Positions 1 to 6,607 of a stretch of 22,041 nucleotides of DNA are shown piece after piece (the stretch's first letter is position 1; every line of letters begins with the position of its first letter). The translations under genes were made by a program, and so were the position numbers. The notes below the pieces were generated by a model that ran no database searches, had not been told where the DNA came from, and was given only the letters and a program-made list of their open reading frames with translations. The stretch spans positions 1 through 22,041 of the forward strand of contig LNEX01000142.1 of the NCBI GenBank assembly GCA_001464165.1, given 5' to 3'. The DNA is from a bacterium Ga0077546 (lineage in GTDB: Bacteria > Cyanobacteriota > Vampirovibrionia > Obscuribacterales > Obscuribacteraceae).

Positions 1-639
1 ACTGATGCAACCCGCTTGCAGCAAGAGCTTGAGCTGGTTAAGGCTATCAACAAGAGCTATCCTGGTCCAAATCCTGGGGTTGATCCTTTTGAAAGAGAAT
101 TGCGTCACGAAGAAGTTCGTTTCATGGCTAGCGACATCAGATTCTTGCAAGATTGGCTTGCACGCTTGCTGCGTAAAGACGGTGATACAGATCAAACCCG
201 CGAGCAGATTCTCACTATCGTTCGCCGAGCTGACCTTGCCTTTTTTACTCACCGTATTGCTGAGGCAGACGTAGTCGCTATTCTCAATCTTGTTTCACAG
301 GCTTTGCGTGCTGAAAACAAAGTCGAGCGCTTAGCCATTTTGAAAGAAGGACAAGGCAAGCTCGACATGATGATTGCCGATTATTCATGGAAGCCTGTCG
401 ATGTTGCGGTGAGAGTAGAAGAGCTGAACAAGATGATCGCTAAGCTCAAAAATGCACAAGGTGAAGCCAGTGCTGAACGCGATCGGATTGAGGGAATCTT
501 GCGCAGTCTGCCTCAATCAAGTAGCCCCGAAAAGGTTGGTGCCAACATCGTCGCTGGTTCAGAGCTGGAACTATTGCGCAGCAAAGTTGCCTCATTGCTT
601 AAAGAAGAGCAGAAGACGGCTAACGAAACTAGTCAATAA
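1..639 (+). CDS. Unrecognised helical protein, 3' part only
   Basis: The frame is open from the first base of the window, so the true start lies upstream; 212 residues are visible before TAA. I do not recognise a family. The visible part is rich in Glu, Lys, Arg, Leu and Ala with few Gly or Pro after the first 30 residues. The stretch around residues 140-170 (containing RVEELNKMIAKL) looks like a coiled coil. No signal peptide or membrane segment lies in the visible part. The gene converges on the next minus-strand gene with only 15 bp between stops, and no convincing terminator is there. A TTG inside the frame at position 16 could be read as a start, but continuous coding up to the window edge makes truncation more likely. 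That it is real coding sequence is fairly sure; its role is unknown. Confidence 0.75.
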   Translation, partial: TDATRLQQELELVKAINKSYPGPNPGVDPFERELRHEEVRFMASDIRFLQDWLARLLRKDGDTDQTREQILTIVRRADLAFFTHRIAEADVVAILNLVSQALRAENKVERLAILKEGQGKLDMMIADYSWKPVDVAVRVEELNKMIAKLKNAQGEASAERDRIEGILRSLPQSSSPEKVGANIVAGSELELLRSKVASLLKEEQKTANETSQ

Positions 640-654
640 GACCTGATTAAACGC

Positions 655-1446
655 TTAATGAGCGGCTTTATCTAGAACGTTGTTTTGTTTCTTGATGGCA
701 TTGCCTGCTTGATCGAAGGTGATTACTTCAACAGATATTTGCACTTCTAGACGGCCGCTTGTTTTCGTTTCTTTGCGCACCATCAACTGTGTGATGGCGT
801 CATAAATGTGAGTCTCTTCAAGGTATCTATCGGTTGGCGGATGGTACAAACGCTTGAAGTATTTGAGCAAAGCACCATCATCTGAAAAGTGGAAGTGCTC
901 GGTTACTCCGCGTTGGCCGTCGGTCAGCCATTGAATTTGTTCGCGGTGATTCATTTTGCCTGTTTTGGCATCGAACCAGTGATTGACTGAAAATAGTGCT
1001 TTGCCGTCAGGACCAAACTCTGTTTGACCCTGAAAAGAATTGACTTGACCTTGAGTTTCGCGCACAACGGTGCGAACGAGAATACCCTTTGGATTCATCA
1101 CCAGAACCGACTCAATTGCTTGATCTTCGCTCAGGTAGCGCTTATCTTTGGTCAGAATATTGCCATCTGGAAGTGTGTACGATTCGAAAATACTGTCAAT
1201 GTCGCCAGTAATTGGATCAAATCTAGTTTCAGAGCGACCATCTGCAGATCGTTTCACCATTTTTACGAGCTTGTCTTCGCTGGTGTAGACCTTCTCTAGG
1301 TAGTAGCCGATTTGTCTTTCACTTTTGTAAACGTGCAAGGTTGTACGCAGCTCCCCTTCAATTTTCGAGCCGAGTTCTACTTCTTGAAAGCTAAGTTCAA
1401 GTGCGGGGTCATCGCAGTATGGGTTGTGTGGTAACTCTGGGTTCAT
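655..1446 (-). CDS. Hypothetical protein with Gly-turn beta-repeat look
   Basis: A 263-residue protein without signal peptide or membrane segment, so probably cytoplasmic. I do not recognise the family. Its sequence repeats a loose pattern of about 25-40 residues: an aromatic-rich strand followed by an Asp/Gly turn, seen at FDPITGD (76-82), LPDGN (92-96), FGPDGK (144-149), FDAKTGK (158-164), LTDGQ (174-178) and FSDDG (187-191). This resembles beta-strand repeat proteins of the MORN or YD type, but the match is too weak to assign. The ATG at 1446 is supported by AGGA about 9 nt upstream. A good sigma-70-like promoter lies about 110 bp upstream, so the gene can be transcribed apart from the serine dehydratase 208 bp upstream on the same strand. 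Confidence 0.75.
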   Translation of the reverse strand: MNPELPHNPYCDDPALELSFQEVELGSKIEGELRTTLHVYKSERQIGYYLEKVYTSEDKLVKMVKRSADGRSETRFDPITGDIDSIFESYTLPDGNILTKDKRYLSEDQAIESVLVMNPKGILVRTVVRETQGQVNSFQGQTEFGPDGKALFSVNHWFDAKTGKMNHREQIQWLTDGQRGVTEHFHFSDDGALLKYFKRLYHPPTDRYLEETHIYDAITQLMVRKETKTSGRLEVQISVEVITFDQAGNAIKKQNNVLDKAAH

Positions 1447-1512
1447 GTCTGGGATTCCTGGAAAAAGAAAGGCATGCGAAGCATGGGGACCCTTAACTCT
1501 AAATAGAGCGGA

Positions 1513-1620
1513 TTAATCTATTAGTTAGCAACTTTTAGATACAATCCTGGGCTATGCCAGACTATGCCTAATCCCCGGGAATGTCAAGAGGTTTTTAATC
1601 TAGCCAGAAGAGTTAATCTA
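1513..1620. repeat. Three TTAATCTA copies in intergenic DNA
   Basis: The octamer TTAATCTA occurs at 1513-1520, 1595-1602 and 1613-1620. The last two are 18 bp apart and each is followed by GCC, the third with an extra A. They lie between the serine dehydratase stop and the next minus-strand gene and flank the proposed promoter. Spacing of nearly two helical turns would suit a protein binding site, but AT-rich intergenic DNA makes short repeats common. Confidence 0.3.
1559..1587 (-). promoter_or_regulatory. Sigma-70-like promoter for the 655-1446 gene
   Basis: Read on the minus strand, a perfect TTGACA -35 box (1582-1587) is followed after exactly 17 nt by TAGTCT (1559-1564), a -10 box with three of six consensus bases. 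It would start transcription near 1552 and give a leader of about 105 nt for the 655-1446 gene. The -10 box overlaps one of two CTATGCC direct repeats (1552-1558 and 1562-1568), which could be a binding site or chance. Confidence 0.5.
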
Positions 1621-1654
1621 AGCCCGCTTTTGGCCTTTAGATTTCGGCCCTTGA

Positions 1655-3079
1655 TTAACCCAGTGCAAGGCCGCCGGTGGCGGTTTCTTTGTATTTTTGA
1701 TTCATATCAAGGCCGGTTTGCTTCATCACCTCTAAAGAGCGGTCGAGGCTAATCAGATGGCTGCCGTCACAGGCAAGGGCAAGTTCTGCTGCATTCAAAG
1801 CTTTGACCGCTCCCATAGCGTTTCGTTCAATACAAGGCACCTGCACTAGGCCTTTGATTGGGTCACAAGTCATACCGAGGTGGTGTTCAATTCCGATTTC
1901 GGCGGCCTGCTCAATTTGATCGGCGTTGCCACCCAACATGGCCACAGCACCTGCTGCCGCCATGGCACAAGAAGTGCCAACTTCACCCTGACAGCCCACT
2001 TCGGCACCAGATATGGAGGCATGCACTTTTACTAGAGCACCGACCACTGAAGCTACTATCAATCCGTTCTGCAGGGTTTCATGGCTGAGCTTGTGTGATT
2101 CTTGTAGGGTTCTGAAGACTGCCGGTATCAGTCCCGATGAGCCATTTGTCGGCGCTGTTACTACTCGGCCGCCAGCGGCATTTTCTTCGTTGACGGCAAT
2201 GGCATAGACCGATGGCTTGAGCCCGGCAGGTGAAGAATATACTGTTATTTTGGTTCCGGCCAGCATCTGTTCGTGCAAGGCCTTGGCTCTGCGTTTGACG
2301 TTGAGGCCACCGGGCAAAATTCCCTCGGTAGAAAGACCGCGTTCAACGCACGAATCAAATACACCAAGAATTTTGCTTAGTTCAGCCCGTAGCTTTTCTT
2401 CTGTGAGGCCGCACACCTTCTGGTTTTCGATCACTATTTGCCAAGGTGGCATTTTGCTTTTATTGCACTGGTCCACGAATTCTTGACCCGAGTTATAGGG
2501 GTAAGGTAAGTCATGAATAGTAGTGCTGGACCCAGCTGGTTGGCGCTCCCAGGTAACTGGGTCGACGGGCTCAACAAATCCTCCGCCCACTGAAAGTATT
2601 ATTAGCTCCTTGATAGTAGCCTCGCCTTCTTTGAGCAGGAAGCGCATTGTGTTTGGATGAGGCAATGCCTTGCCGTCCATGGTCCAGTTAGCCCAAACTA
2701 GATCTTGCTCAGGGTGAAAGTGCACTTTGATTTTGTCGTCGAGGTCGGCAAAGGGCAAAATTGGATTTTTTTTCAATTTGTCTGTGGCCGACCAGATTTC
2801 ATCTGGCATCGTTTCTTTGGGGCTGTAGCCGTAAAGCCCGCCGCAAACAGCGCCATCGGTTTGGTGACCAGAGCCAGTGGCTGAAAGACTGCCATAAAGT
2901 TCAACTTTAATCGTGTATTGATGAGCGCTTTTCGCTGGTAACTTAGCCAGCATTTCGGCGACAATCTTACGAAACTCTAGGGCAGCCACCATGGGCCCAA
3001 CAGTGTGGGAGCTGGATGGCCCAACACCAATCTTGAACATATCAAGGGGGCTAATGTGATCGGCGCGAACAGGATTCAT
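1655..3079 (-). CDS. sdaA: L-serine dehydratase (L-serine ammonia-lyase), single chain, Fe-S type
   Basis: Cytoplasmic enzyme turning L-serine into pyruvate and ammonia with a [4Fe-4S] cluster instead of PLP. The 474 residues fit the single-chain form (about 450-460 residues). The N-terminal domain begins with the hallmark DMFKIGVGPSSSHTVGPM (13-30); the catalytic alpha domain covers roughly 270-474. C363, C405 and C416 show the same spacing (42 then 11) as the cluster cysteines of the Legionella enzyme, as I recall it. The family signature YKET is at 463-466, but the chain ends at GGLALG, without the terminal cysteine that plugs the active site in Legionella and E. coli type enzymes, so activation may differ. 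The ATG at 3079 suits the family N-terminus although no strong ribosome site is seen. It is divergent from the O-methyltransferase gene. Confidence 0.95.
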   Translation of the reverse strand: MNPVRADHISPLDMFKIGVGPSSSHTVGPMVAALEFRKIVAEMLAKLPAKSAHQYTIKVELYGSLSATGSGHQTDGAVCGGLYGYSPKETMPDEIWSATDKLKKNPILPFADLDDKIKVHFHPEQDLVWANWTMDGKALPHPNTMRFLLKEGEATIKELIILSVGGGFVEPVDPVTWERQPAGSSTTIHDLPYPYNSGQEFVDQCNKSKMPPWQIVIENQKVCGLTEEKLRAELSKILGVFDSCVERGLSTEGILPGGLNVKRRAKALHEQMLAGTKITVYSSPAGLKPSVYAIAVNEENAAGGRVVTAPTNGSSGLIPAVFRTLQESHKLSHETLQNGLIVASVVGALVKVHASISGAEVGCQGEVGTSCAMAAAGAVAMLGGNADQIEQAAEIGIEHHLGMTCDPIKGLVQVPCIERNAMGAVKALNAAELALACDGSHLISLDRSLEVMKQTGLDMNQKYKETATGGLALG

Positions 3080-3139
3080 TGCTTACACTCGAATGTTGGT
3101 ATGACCGCCGATTTTACAACGTTTTATCTATCCATCATG

Positions 3140-3148
3140 TGCTATATA
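3140..3148 (+). promoter_or_regulatory. Extended -10 promoter ahead of the O-methyltransferase gene
   Basis: The 100 bp between sdaA and the O-methyltransferase gene contains TGCTATATA, an extended -10 element (TG, one base, then TATATA at 3143-3148) with no clear -35 box. It sits 32 bp before the ATG and would give a leader of about 25 nt. For the opposite direction the minus strand offers only TAAAAT (3111-3116) as a weak -10 for sdaA. Confidence 0.45.
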
Positions 3149-3179
3149 TCAAGGCTAAAATTCTTAAAACGAGAGCTTT

Positions 3180-3821
3180 ATGTTGACCCTAACTAAACCT
3201 GGTATTGATGACTACGCTGAGTCTAAAAGTGAGCCCACTAGCGCACTTCTGGCCGAACTCGTGCGCGACACCCACGATAAAATGGCCTACCCGCAGATGT
3301 TGACAGGGCGGCTTGAAGGAAGATTTCTCAAGCTCATGGTTCAGATTGCAGCCGCTCAGTCTGTTTTGGAAATTGGCATGTTTACAGGCTACTCGGCTCT
3401 TTCAATGGCTGAAGGCTTACCTAAGGGCGGCAAAGTAACCACTCTAGAGATTGATGATAAATGCATTGCCTTTGCCAAGAGATATTTTGAGCGTAGTGAG
3501 CATGGCTCTAAAATTGAAGTAATTCAAGGACCGGCTCTCGATTCGCTGGCGAAATTATCTGGACCTTTTGACTTTGTCTTCATTGACGCAGACAAGCCAA
3601 ACTATAAAAATTACTATGAGGCCGTTTTGCCTAAGCTCAAGGCTGGCGGGGTGATACTGGTAGACAATGTGCTGTGGAGCGGCACTGTTCTTGAGCCAAG
3701 TAAAGCCGACGAATCAGGCCAAGCAATTATTGAGTTCAACGATTTTATTGCCACCGACGATCGCGTGGATCGTGTCTTGCTAACACTGCGTGACGGTGTT
3801 TTCATGCTGCGTAAACGCTAA
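3180..3821 (+). CDS. SAM-dependent O-methyltransferase, caffeoyl-CoA/catechol type
   Basis: A 213-residue class I methyltransferase of the small, metal-dependent O-methyltransferase family (methyltransferase 3). The SAM-binding motif is VLEIGMFTGYSAL (62-74), followed by the acidic residue of strand 2 at LEID (89-92). The metal and catalytic site is seen as FIDADKPNY (134-142) and VDNVLWSG (161-168), with D136, D162 and N163 as the likely divalent metal ligands. Members methylate catechol-like hydroxyls on varied small molecules, so the substrate cannot be predicted. There is no signal peptide, so it is cytoplasmic. It is first in a plus-strand run with asnS, which starts 18 bp after its stop, so co-transcription is likely although the functions seem unrelated. 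Confidence 0.92.
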   Translation: MLTLTKPGIDDYAESKSEPTSALLAELVRDTHDKMAYPQMLTGRLEGRFLKLMVQIAAAQSVLEIGMFTGYSALSMAEGLPKGGKVTTLEIDDKCIAFAKRYFERSEHGSKIEVIQGPALDSLAKLSGPFDFVFIDADKPNYKNYYEAVLPKLKAGGVILVDNVLWSGTVLEPSKADESGQAIIEFNDFIATDDRVDRVLLTLRDGVFMLRKR

Positions 3822-3839
3822 AAAGGAGAGAAGAAAAGG

Positions 3840-5213
3840 ATGACGGCTATAGTGGAAACTTTCACACGCACACCAGTTTTAGAGACTCTCAAAAAAGAGA
3901 ATATCGACTCTAAAGGCGGATTTTCATTCCTCGCCATTAATGACGGCTCGACTTTTGATAACGTGCAAGTATTGGCTGAAAATAAACTAGAAAATTATGA
4001 AAGCGATGTTTTGAAGCTAGGCATCGGTAGCTCAGTTGAAGTGATTGGCGAAGTTGTTGAATCACCGGGCAAAGAGCAAAGTACTGAGATTAAGGCCGAG
4101 TCAGTAAAAGTTTTTGGCTTCGCTGATCCTGCTACTTATCCTTTGCAAAAGAAAGGAACTTCATACGAGTTTCTGCGCACCATCGCTCACTTGCGTCCGC
4201 GCACAAATACATTTGGTGCCGTGGCTCGCGTGCGCAACGAAATTTGTACTTCTATTCATAAGTTTTTCCAAGATCGCAAGTTTGTATATGTGCATACGCC
4301 CATTATCACTGGCAGCGACTGCGAAGGCGCTGGTCAGATGTTCAAAGTGACAACTCTTGATCTCGATCATGTGCCTCGCAAAGATGATGGCACTGTAGAT
4401 TTTGAACAAGACTTCTTTGGCAAACCGACTAGTCTGACAGTTAGTGGTCAACTCGAAGGCGAAATTTATGCCACTGCTTTGAGCAACGTTTATACTTTTG
4501 GTCCAACTTTTAGAGCCGAGAATTCCAACACTTCAAGACACTTGTCTGAGTTCTGGATGGTTGAGCCTGAGATGGCTTTCTGTGACCTAGAAGGCAATAT
4601 GAATTGTGCTGAGGAGTTTCTCAAAACCATCTTTAACGATGTGCTTACTAACTGCGGAACAGACATGAAGTTCTTCAACGAGCGCATCGATAAAACTACA
4701 ATCGAGACTCTCACTCATATCGTCAATAGCGATTTCGCTCGGGTTACTTATACTGAAGCCGTTGATATTCTGCTCAAGAGCGGAGAGAATTTTGAGTTTC
4801 CTGTCTCCTGGGGAATCGACTTGCAGTCAGAGCATGAGCGCTATTTGGCCGAGAAGAAATTCAAGAAACCAGTGATTGTTTCTGATTATCCGAAAGGTAT
4901 CAAAGCGTTTTATATGCGCATGAACGAAGACAACAAAACTGTTCGCGCTATGGATGTATTGGTTCCGAAAGTTGGCGAAATTATTGGTGGCAGCCAACGC
5001 GAAGAACGCTTAGATGTTCTCGAACAGCGCATGCTTGATAGCGGCTTGCACCCTGAAGAATACTGGTGGTATCTCGATTTGCGTCGCTTTGGCACAGTAC
5101 CCCATGCTGGATTCGGTCTGGGTCTTGAGCGCACAGTGCAGTTTGTCACCGGTATGGCTAACATCAGAGATGTTATTCCTTTCCCTCGTGCACCAAAAAC
5201 TGCTGACTTCTAA
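3840..5213 (+). CDS. asnS: Asparaginyl-tRNA synthetase
   Basis: Class IIb aminoacyl-tRNA synthetase charging tRNA-Asn with asparagine in the cytoplasm. The 457 residues compare with about 466 in E. coli. After the N-terminal OB-fold (about 1-100), the catalytic core includes [13 protein letters not shown] (156-168), motif 2 [17 protein letters not shown] (224-240), [11 protein letters not shown] (382-392) and motif 3 [15 protein letters not shown] (424-438), ending in the family-typical IPFPR (446-450). GSDCEGAG and the [10 protein letters not shown] stretch favour AsnRS over AspRS. A strong AAGGAG site precedes the ATG. The first 25 residues are unusual: the GWVRxxR strand that opens the OB-fold is not recognisable, and the frame cannot extend upstream because the O-methyltransferase stop is in frame 21 bp before the ATG. 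Confidence 0.97.
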   Translation: MTAIVETFTRTPVLETLKKENIDSKGGFSFLAINDGSTFDNVQVLAENKLENYESDVLKLGIGSSVEVIGEVVESPGKEQSTEIKAESVKVFGFADPATYPLQKKGTSYEFLRTIAHLRPRTNTFGAVARVRNEICTSIHKFFQDRKFVYVHTPIITGSDCEGAGQMFKVTTLDLDHVPRKDDGTVDFEQDFFGKPTSLTVSGQLEGEIYATALSNVYTFGPTFRAENSNTSRHLSEFWMVEPEMAFCDLEGNMNCAEEFLKTIFNDVLTNCGTDMKFFNERIDKTTIETLTHIVNSDFARVTYTEAVDILLKSGENFEFPVSWGIDLQSEHERYLAEKKFKKPVIVSDYPKGIKAFYMRMNEDNKTVRAMDVLVPKVGEIIGGSQREERLDVLEQRMLDSGLHPEEYWWYLDLRRFGTVPHAGFGLGLERTVQFVTGMANIRDVIPFPRAPKTADF

Positions 5214-5226
5214 AGCGAGCTAAAAA

Positions 5227-6093
5227 ATGAAAACACTATTTGCACCAGCTATTTTGACTTGGGTGGCCGCTGCTTGTATTTCTAGTGGCTGGTGGCAGCC
5301 CGCTATCAGTCAAACTGTCACCAGTGAAAACAAGCCAGTGATAGGTATCAACCTTGATTTGAATACTGAGGGTAGCAAGTACTCTGTTTCAGCGCGTTAT
5401 TTAGATGCTATAGCCAAAGCCGGTGGCATAGCTTTGCTTGTGCCGCCTATGAGTGCTGCCGAGCTGTCTCAGGTGCTACCGAACTTAGATGGCATGTTGA
5501 TGATTGGTGGTGATGATTACCCACCTTCTTCTTACGGTCAGAAGACGGAAGCGAAAACTTCTATTATGGCGCCGGCTCGCTCTCAATTTGACATGCTTGT
5601 GGTGCGCACAGTGTTGGCCCAGCCGCCCATGCCATACCTGGGTATTTGCGCGGGCTCGCAGGTTTTGAATATTGGCTCAGGCGGTGAGTTGATTCAAGAT
5701 ATTCCTACAGCTAAGCCAGAGTCGAAAGTTGCTCATTCAGGTAAGAACGGCTGGCAGGGAAATGTTGCTGGCAGTCACGTCGTTAGCATAAACCCAGGTA
5801 GTAAACTGGCGGCTGTATATTCAGGAAAACCACTAGCGTTTGCTGTGCCTACTTCGCACCATCAGTGTGTCTCGAAACTGGGGAAAGACTTGCAGGTTGC
5901 TGCCACTACTGATGATGGCGTAACTGAGGCGATTGAGTTACCTGGTGATCGCTTCGTCGTGGGGGTGCAATGGCACCCTGAGCGAGACTTTGAAAACAAC
6001 AGTGTTTTGTTTGCTGAGTTGATTAAGCAGGCAAGGGCATATCGTGCCCTGAAGGCTAAAGCCGCGCTAAAAAGTGTAGCTGTCGGAAACTGA
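5227..6093 (+). CDS. Exported class I glutamine amidotransferase-like hydrolase (peptidase C26, PuuD-like)
   Basis: A 288-residue protein of the gamma-glutamyl hydrolase/PuuD family, which cleaves gamma-glutamyl bonds. A hydrophobic N-terminus (about 5-29, after MKT) ending near AISQ looks like a signal peptide, so the mature enzyme, starting around KPVIGIN (36-42), should be outside the inner membrane. The nucleophile elbow is LGICAGSQVLNIG (138-150) with C141; H250 and E252 in VGVQWHPE complete the triad. The oxyanion region is MIGGDDYPP (92-100). PuuD and its relatives usually read GxCRG; here it is CAGSQ. The gene starts 13 bp after asnS and is probably co-transcribed. Export is unusual for PuuD-like enzymes and points to peptide or glutathione-like scavenging rather than polyamine breakdown, which is inference. 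Confidence 0.85.
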   Translation: MKTLFAPAILTWVAAACISSGWWQPAISQTVTSENKPVIGINLDLNTEGSKYSVSARYLDAIAKAGGIALLVPPMSAAELSQVLPNLDGMLMIGGDDYPPSSYGQKTEAKTSIMAPARSQFDMLVVRTVLAQPPMPYLGICAGSQVLNIGSGGELIQDIPTAKPESKVAHSGKNGWQGNVAGSHVVSINPGSKLAAVYSGKPLAFAVPTSHHQCVSKLGKDLQVAATTDDGVTEAIELPGDRFVVGVQWHPERDFENNSVLFAELIKQARAYRALKAKAALKSVAVGN

Positions 6094-6110
6094 ATATCGG
6101 AAACTAAAAG

Positions 6111-6143
6111 AAGAAGTAGGCGTTGCACTACTTCTTTCTTTTT
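6111..6143. terminator. Probable bidirectional intrinsic terminator
   Basis: AAGAAGTAG (6111-6119) pairs perfectly with CTACTTCTT (6128-6136) around an 8-nt loop, followed by TCTTTTT. On the other strand the same hairpin is followed by a T-rich tail from the CTAAAAG before the stem. It lies between the stops of two convergent genes (6093 and 6165) and can end both transcripts. The stem is AT-rich, so efficiency is uncertain. Confidence 0.65.
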
Positions 6144-6164
6144 CAGAAATTTCAGTCGAGGCTA

Positions 6165-6395
6165 TTAACCTGGTGGTCCCGATGGGTTTTGTGGTGGTGG
6201 CGGCGGAGGCGGCGGTTGCGACCTTGCATTAGCGTCATTAATTGCCTGTTGAACAGCGTTCTCGTTGGCAACTGTCTGAGGGATGGTGTTGGTGCCAGCG
6301 CAGACACTATCGGCGCAGCCGAGTATTATCGCCGTTAGCAGCAAAAATAGAGAAAGAGTTGTATCTAATTTGTTCAAAATGCCCTGCTCATTCAT
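6165..6395 (-). CDS. Small putative lipoprotein with polyproline tail
   Basis: A 76-residue protein. The N-terminus has a charged start, a hydrophobic run LSLFLLLTAIILG (14-26) and then Cys27, which fits a lipoprotein signal although the lipobox ILGC has Leu at -2, less usual. The mature part is short and polar (many Asn and Ala) and ends with eight prolines followed by QNPSGPPG. Such proline-rich tails occur in proteins that span or bind cell-wall material, but no function can be assigned. No Shine-Dalgarno site is evident before the ATG at 6395. Support for it being real comes from the coherent signal sequence, the intergenic position and the shared terminator just downstream. The opposite strand reads as Trp/Arg-rich nonsense. 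Confidence 0.55.
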   Translation of the reverse strand: MNEQGILNKLDTTLSLFLLLTAIILGCADSVCAGTNTIPQTVANENAVQQAINDANARSQPPPPPPPPQNPSGPPG

Positions 6396-6463
6396 ATGAG
6401 TTGCTGTGTAAATTTGGATACCTTTGCTAGTAGATTAGCCGCTATATTGGGAAAATTCCAATC

Positions 6464-6497
6464 TTGGCAACATTTGCTCTCTGGTAAATCTTGCCAA
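6464..6497. promoter_or_regulatory. Inverted repeat upstream of kinase 1
   Basis: TTGGCAA (6464-6470) and TTGCCAA (6491-6497) form a perfect 7-bp inverted repeat with a 20-bp spacer. It lies about 40 bp before the candidate promoter of kinase 1 and about 70 bp from the start of the divergent small lipoprotein gene. It could bind a dimeric regulator; it is not followed by a T-run, so it is not a terminator. Confidence 0.3.
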
Positions 6498-6534
6498 TTT
6501 AGCCAGTAATTTGCAGCCAGACGCCCTAGCGGTG

Positions 6535-6564
6535 TTGAAAAGACTACGACTACCTGGGTAAAAA
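6535..6564 (+). promoter_or_regulatory. Candidate sigma-70-like promoter of kinase 1
   Basis: TTGAAA (6535-6540) and TAAAAA (6559-6564) are separated by 18 bp and lie about 45 bp before the chosen ATG. A TATATA run at 6572-6577 is an alternative -10. The 212-bp gap upstream holds this promoter, the inverted repeat at 6464-6497 and nothing else I can support. Confidence 0.4.
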
Positions 6565-6607
6565 TATGAGGTATATATAAGCACTGTTTATTTCTCTTTG
6601 GTGATTG

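Noticed and set aside
645..660. ATTAA-ACGC-TTAAT hairpin between the convergent stops at 639 and 655
   Set aside because: Only five AT pairs and no U-run; too weak for a terminator.
1605..1650. Hairpin downstream of the serine dehydratase stop (AATCTAA/TTAGATT with a GCC/GGC inner stem)
   Set aside because: It needs a bulge and lacks a T-run on the minus strand, so I do not call it a terminator.
6123..6338. A plus-strand frame of 71 codons over the small lipoprotein gene
   Set aside because: It is rich in Trp and Arg only because it is antisense to the proline run; no ribosome site or recognisable feature.
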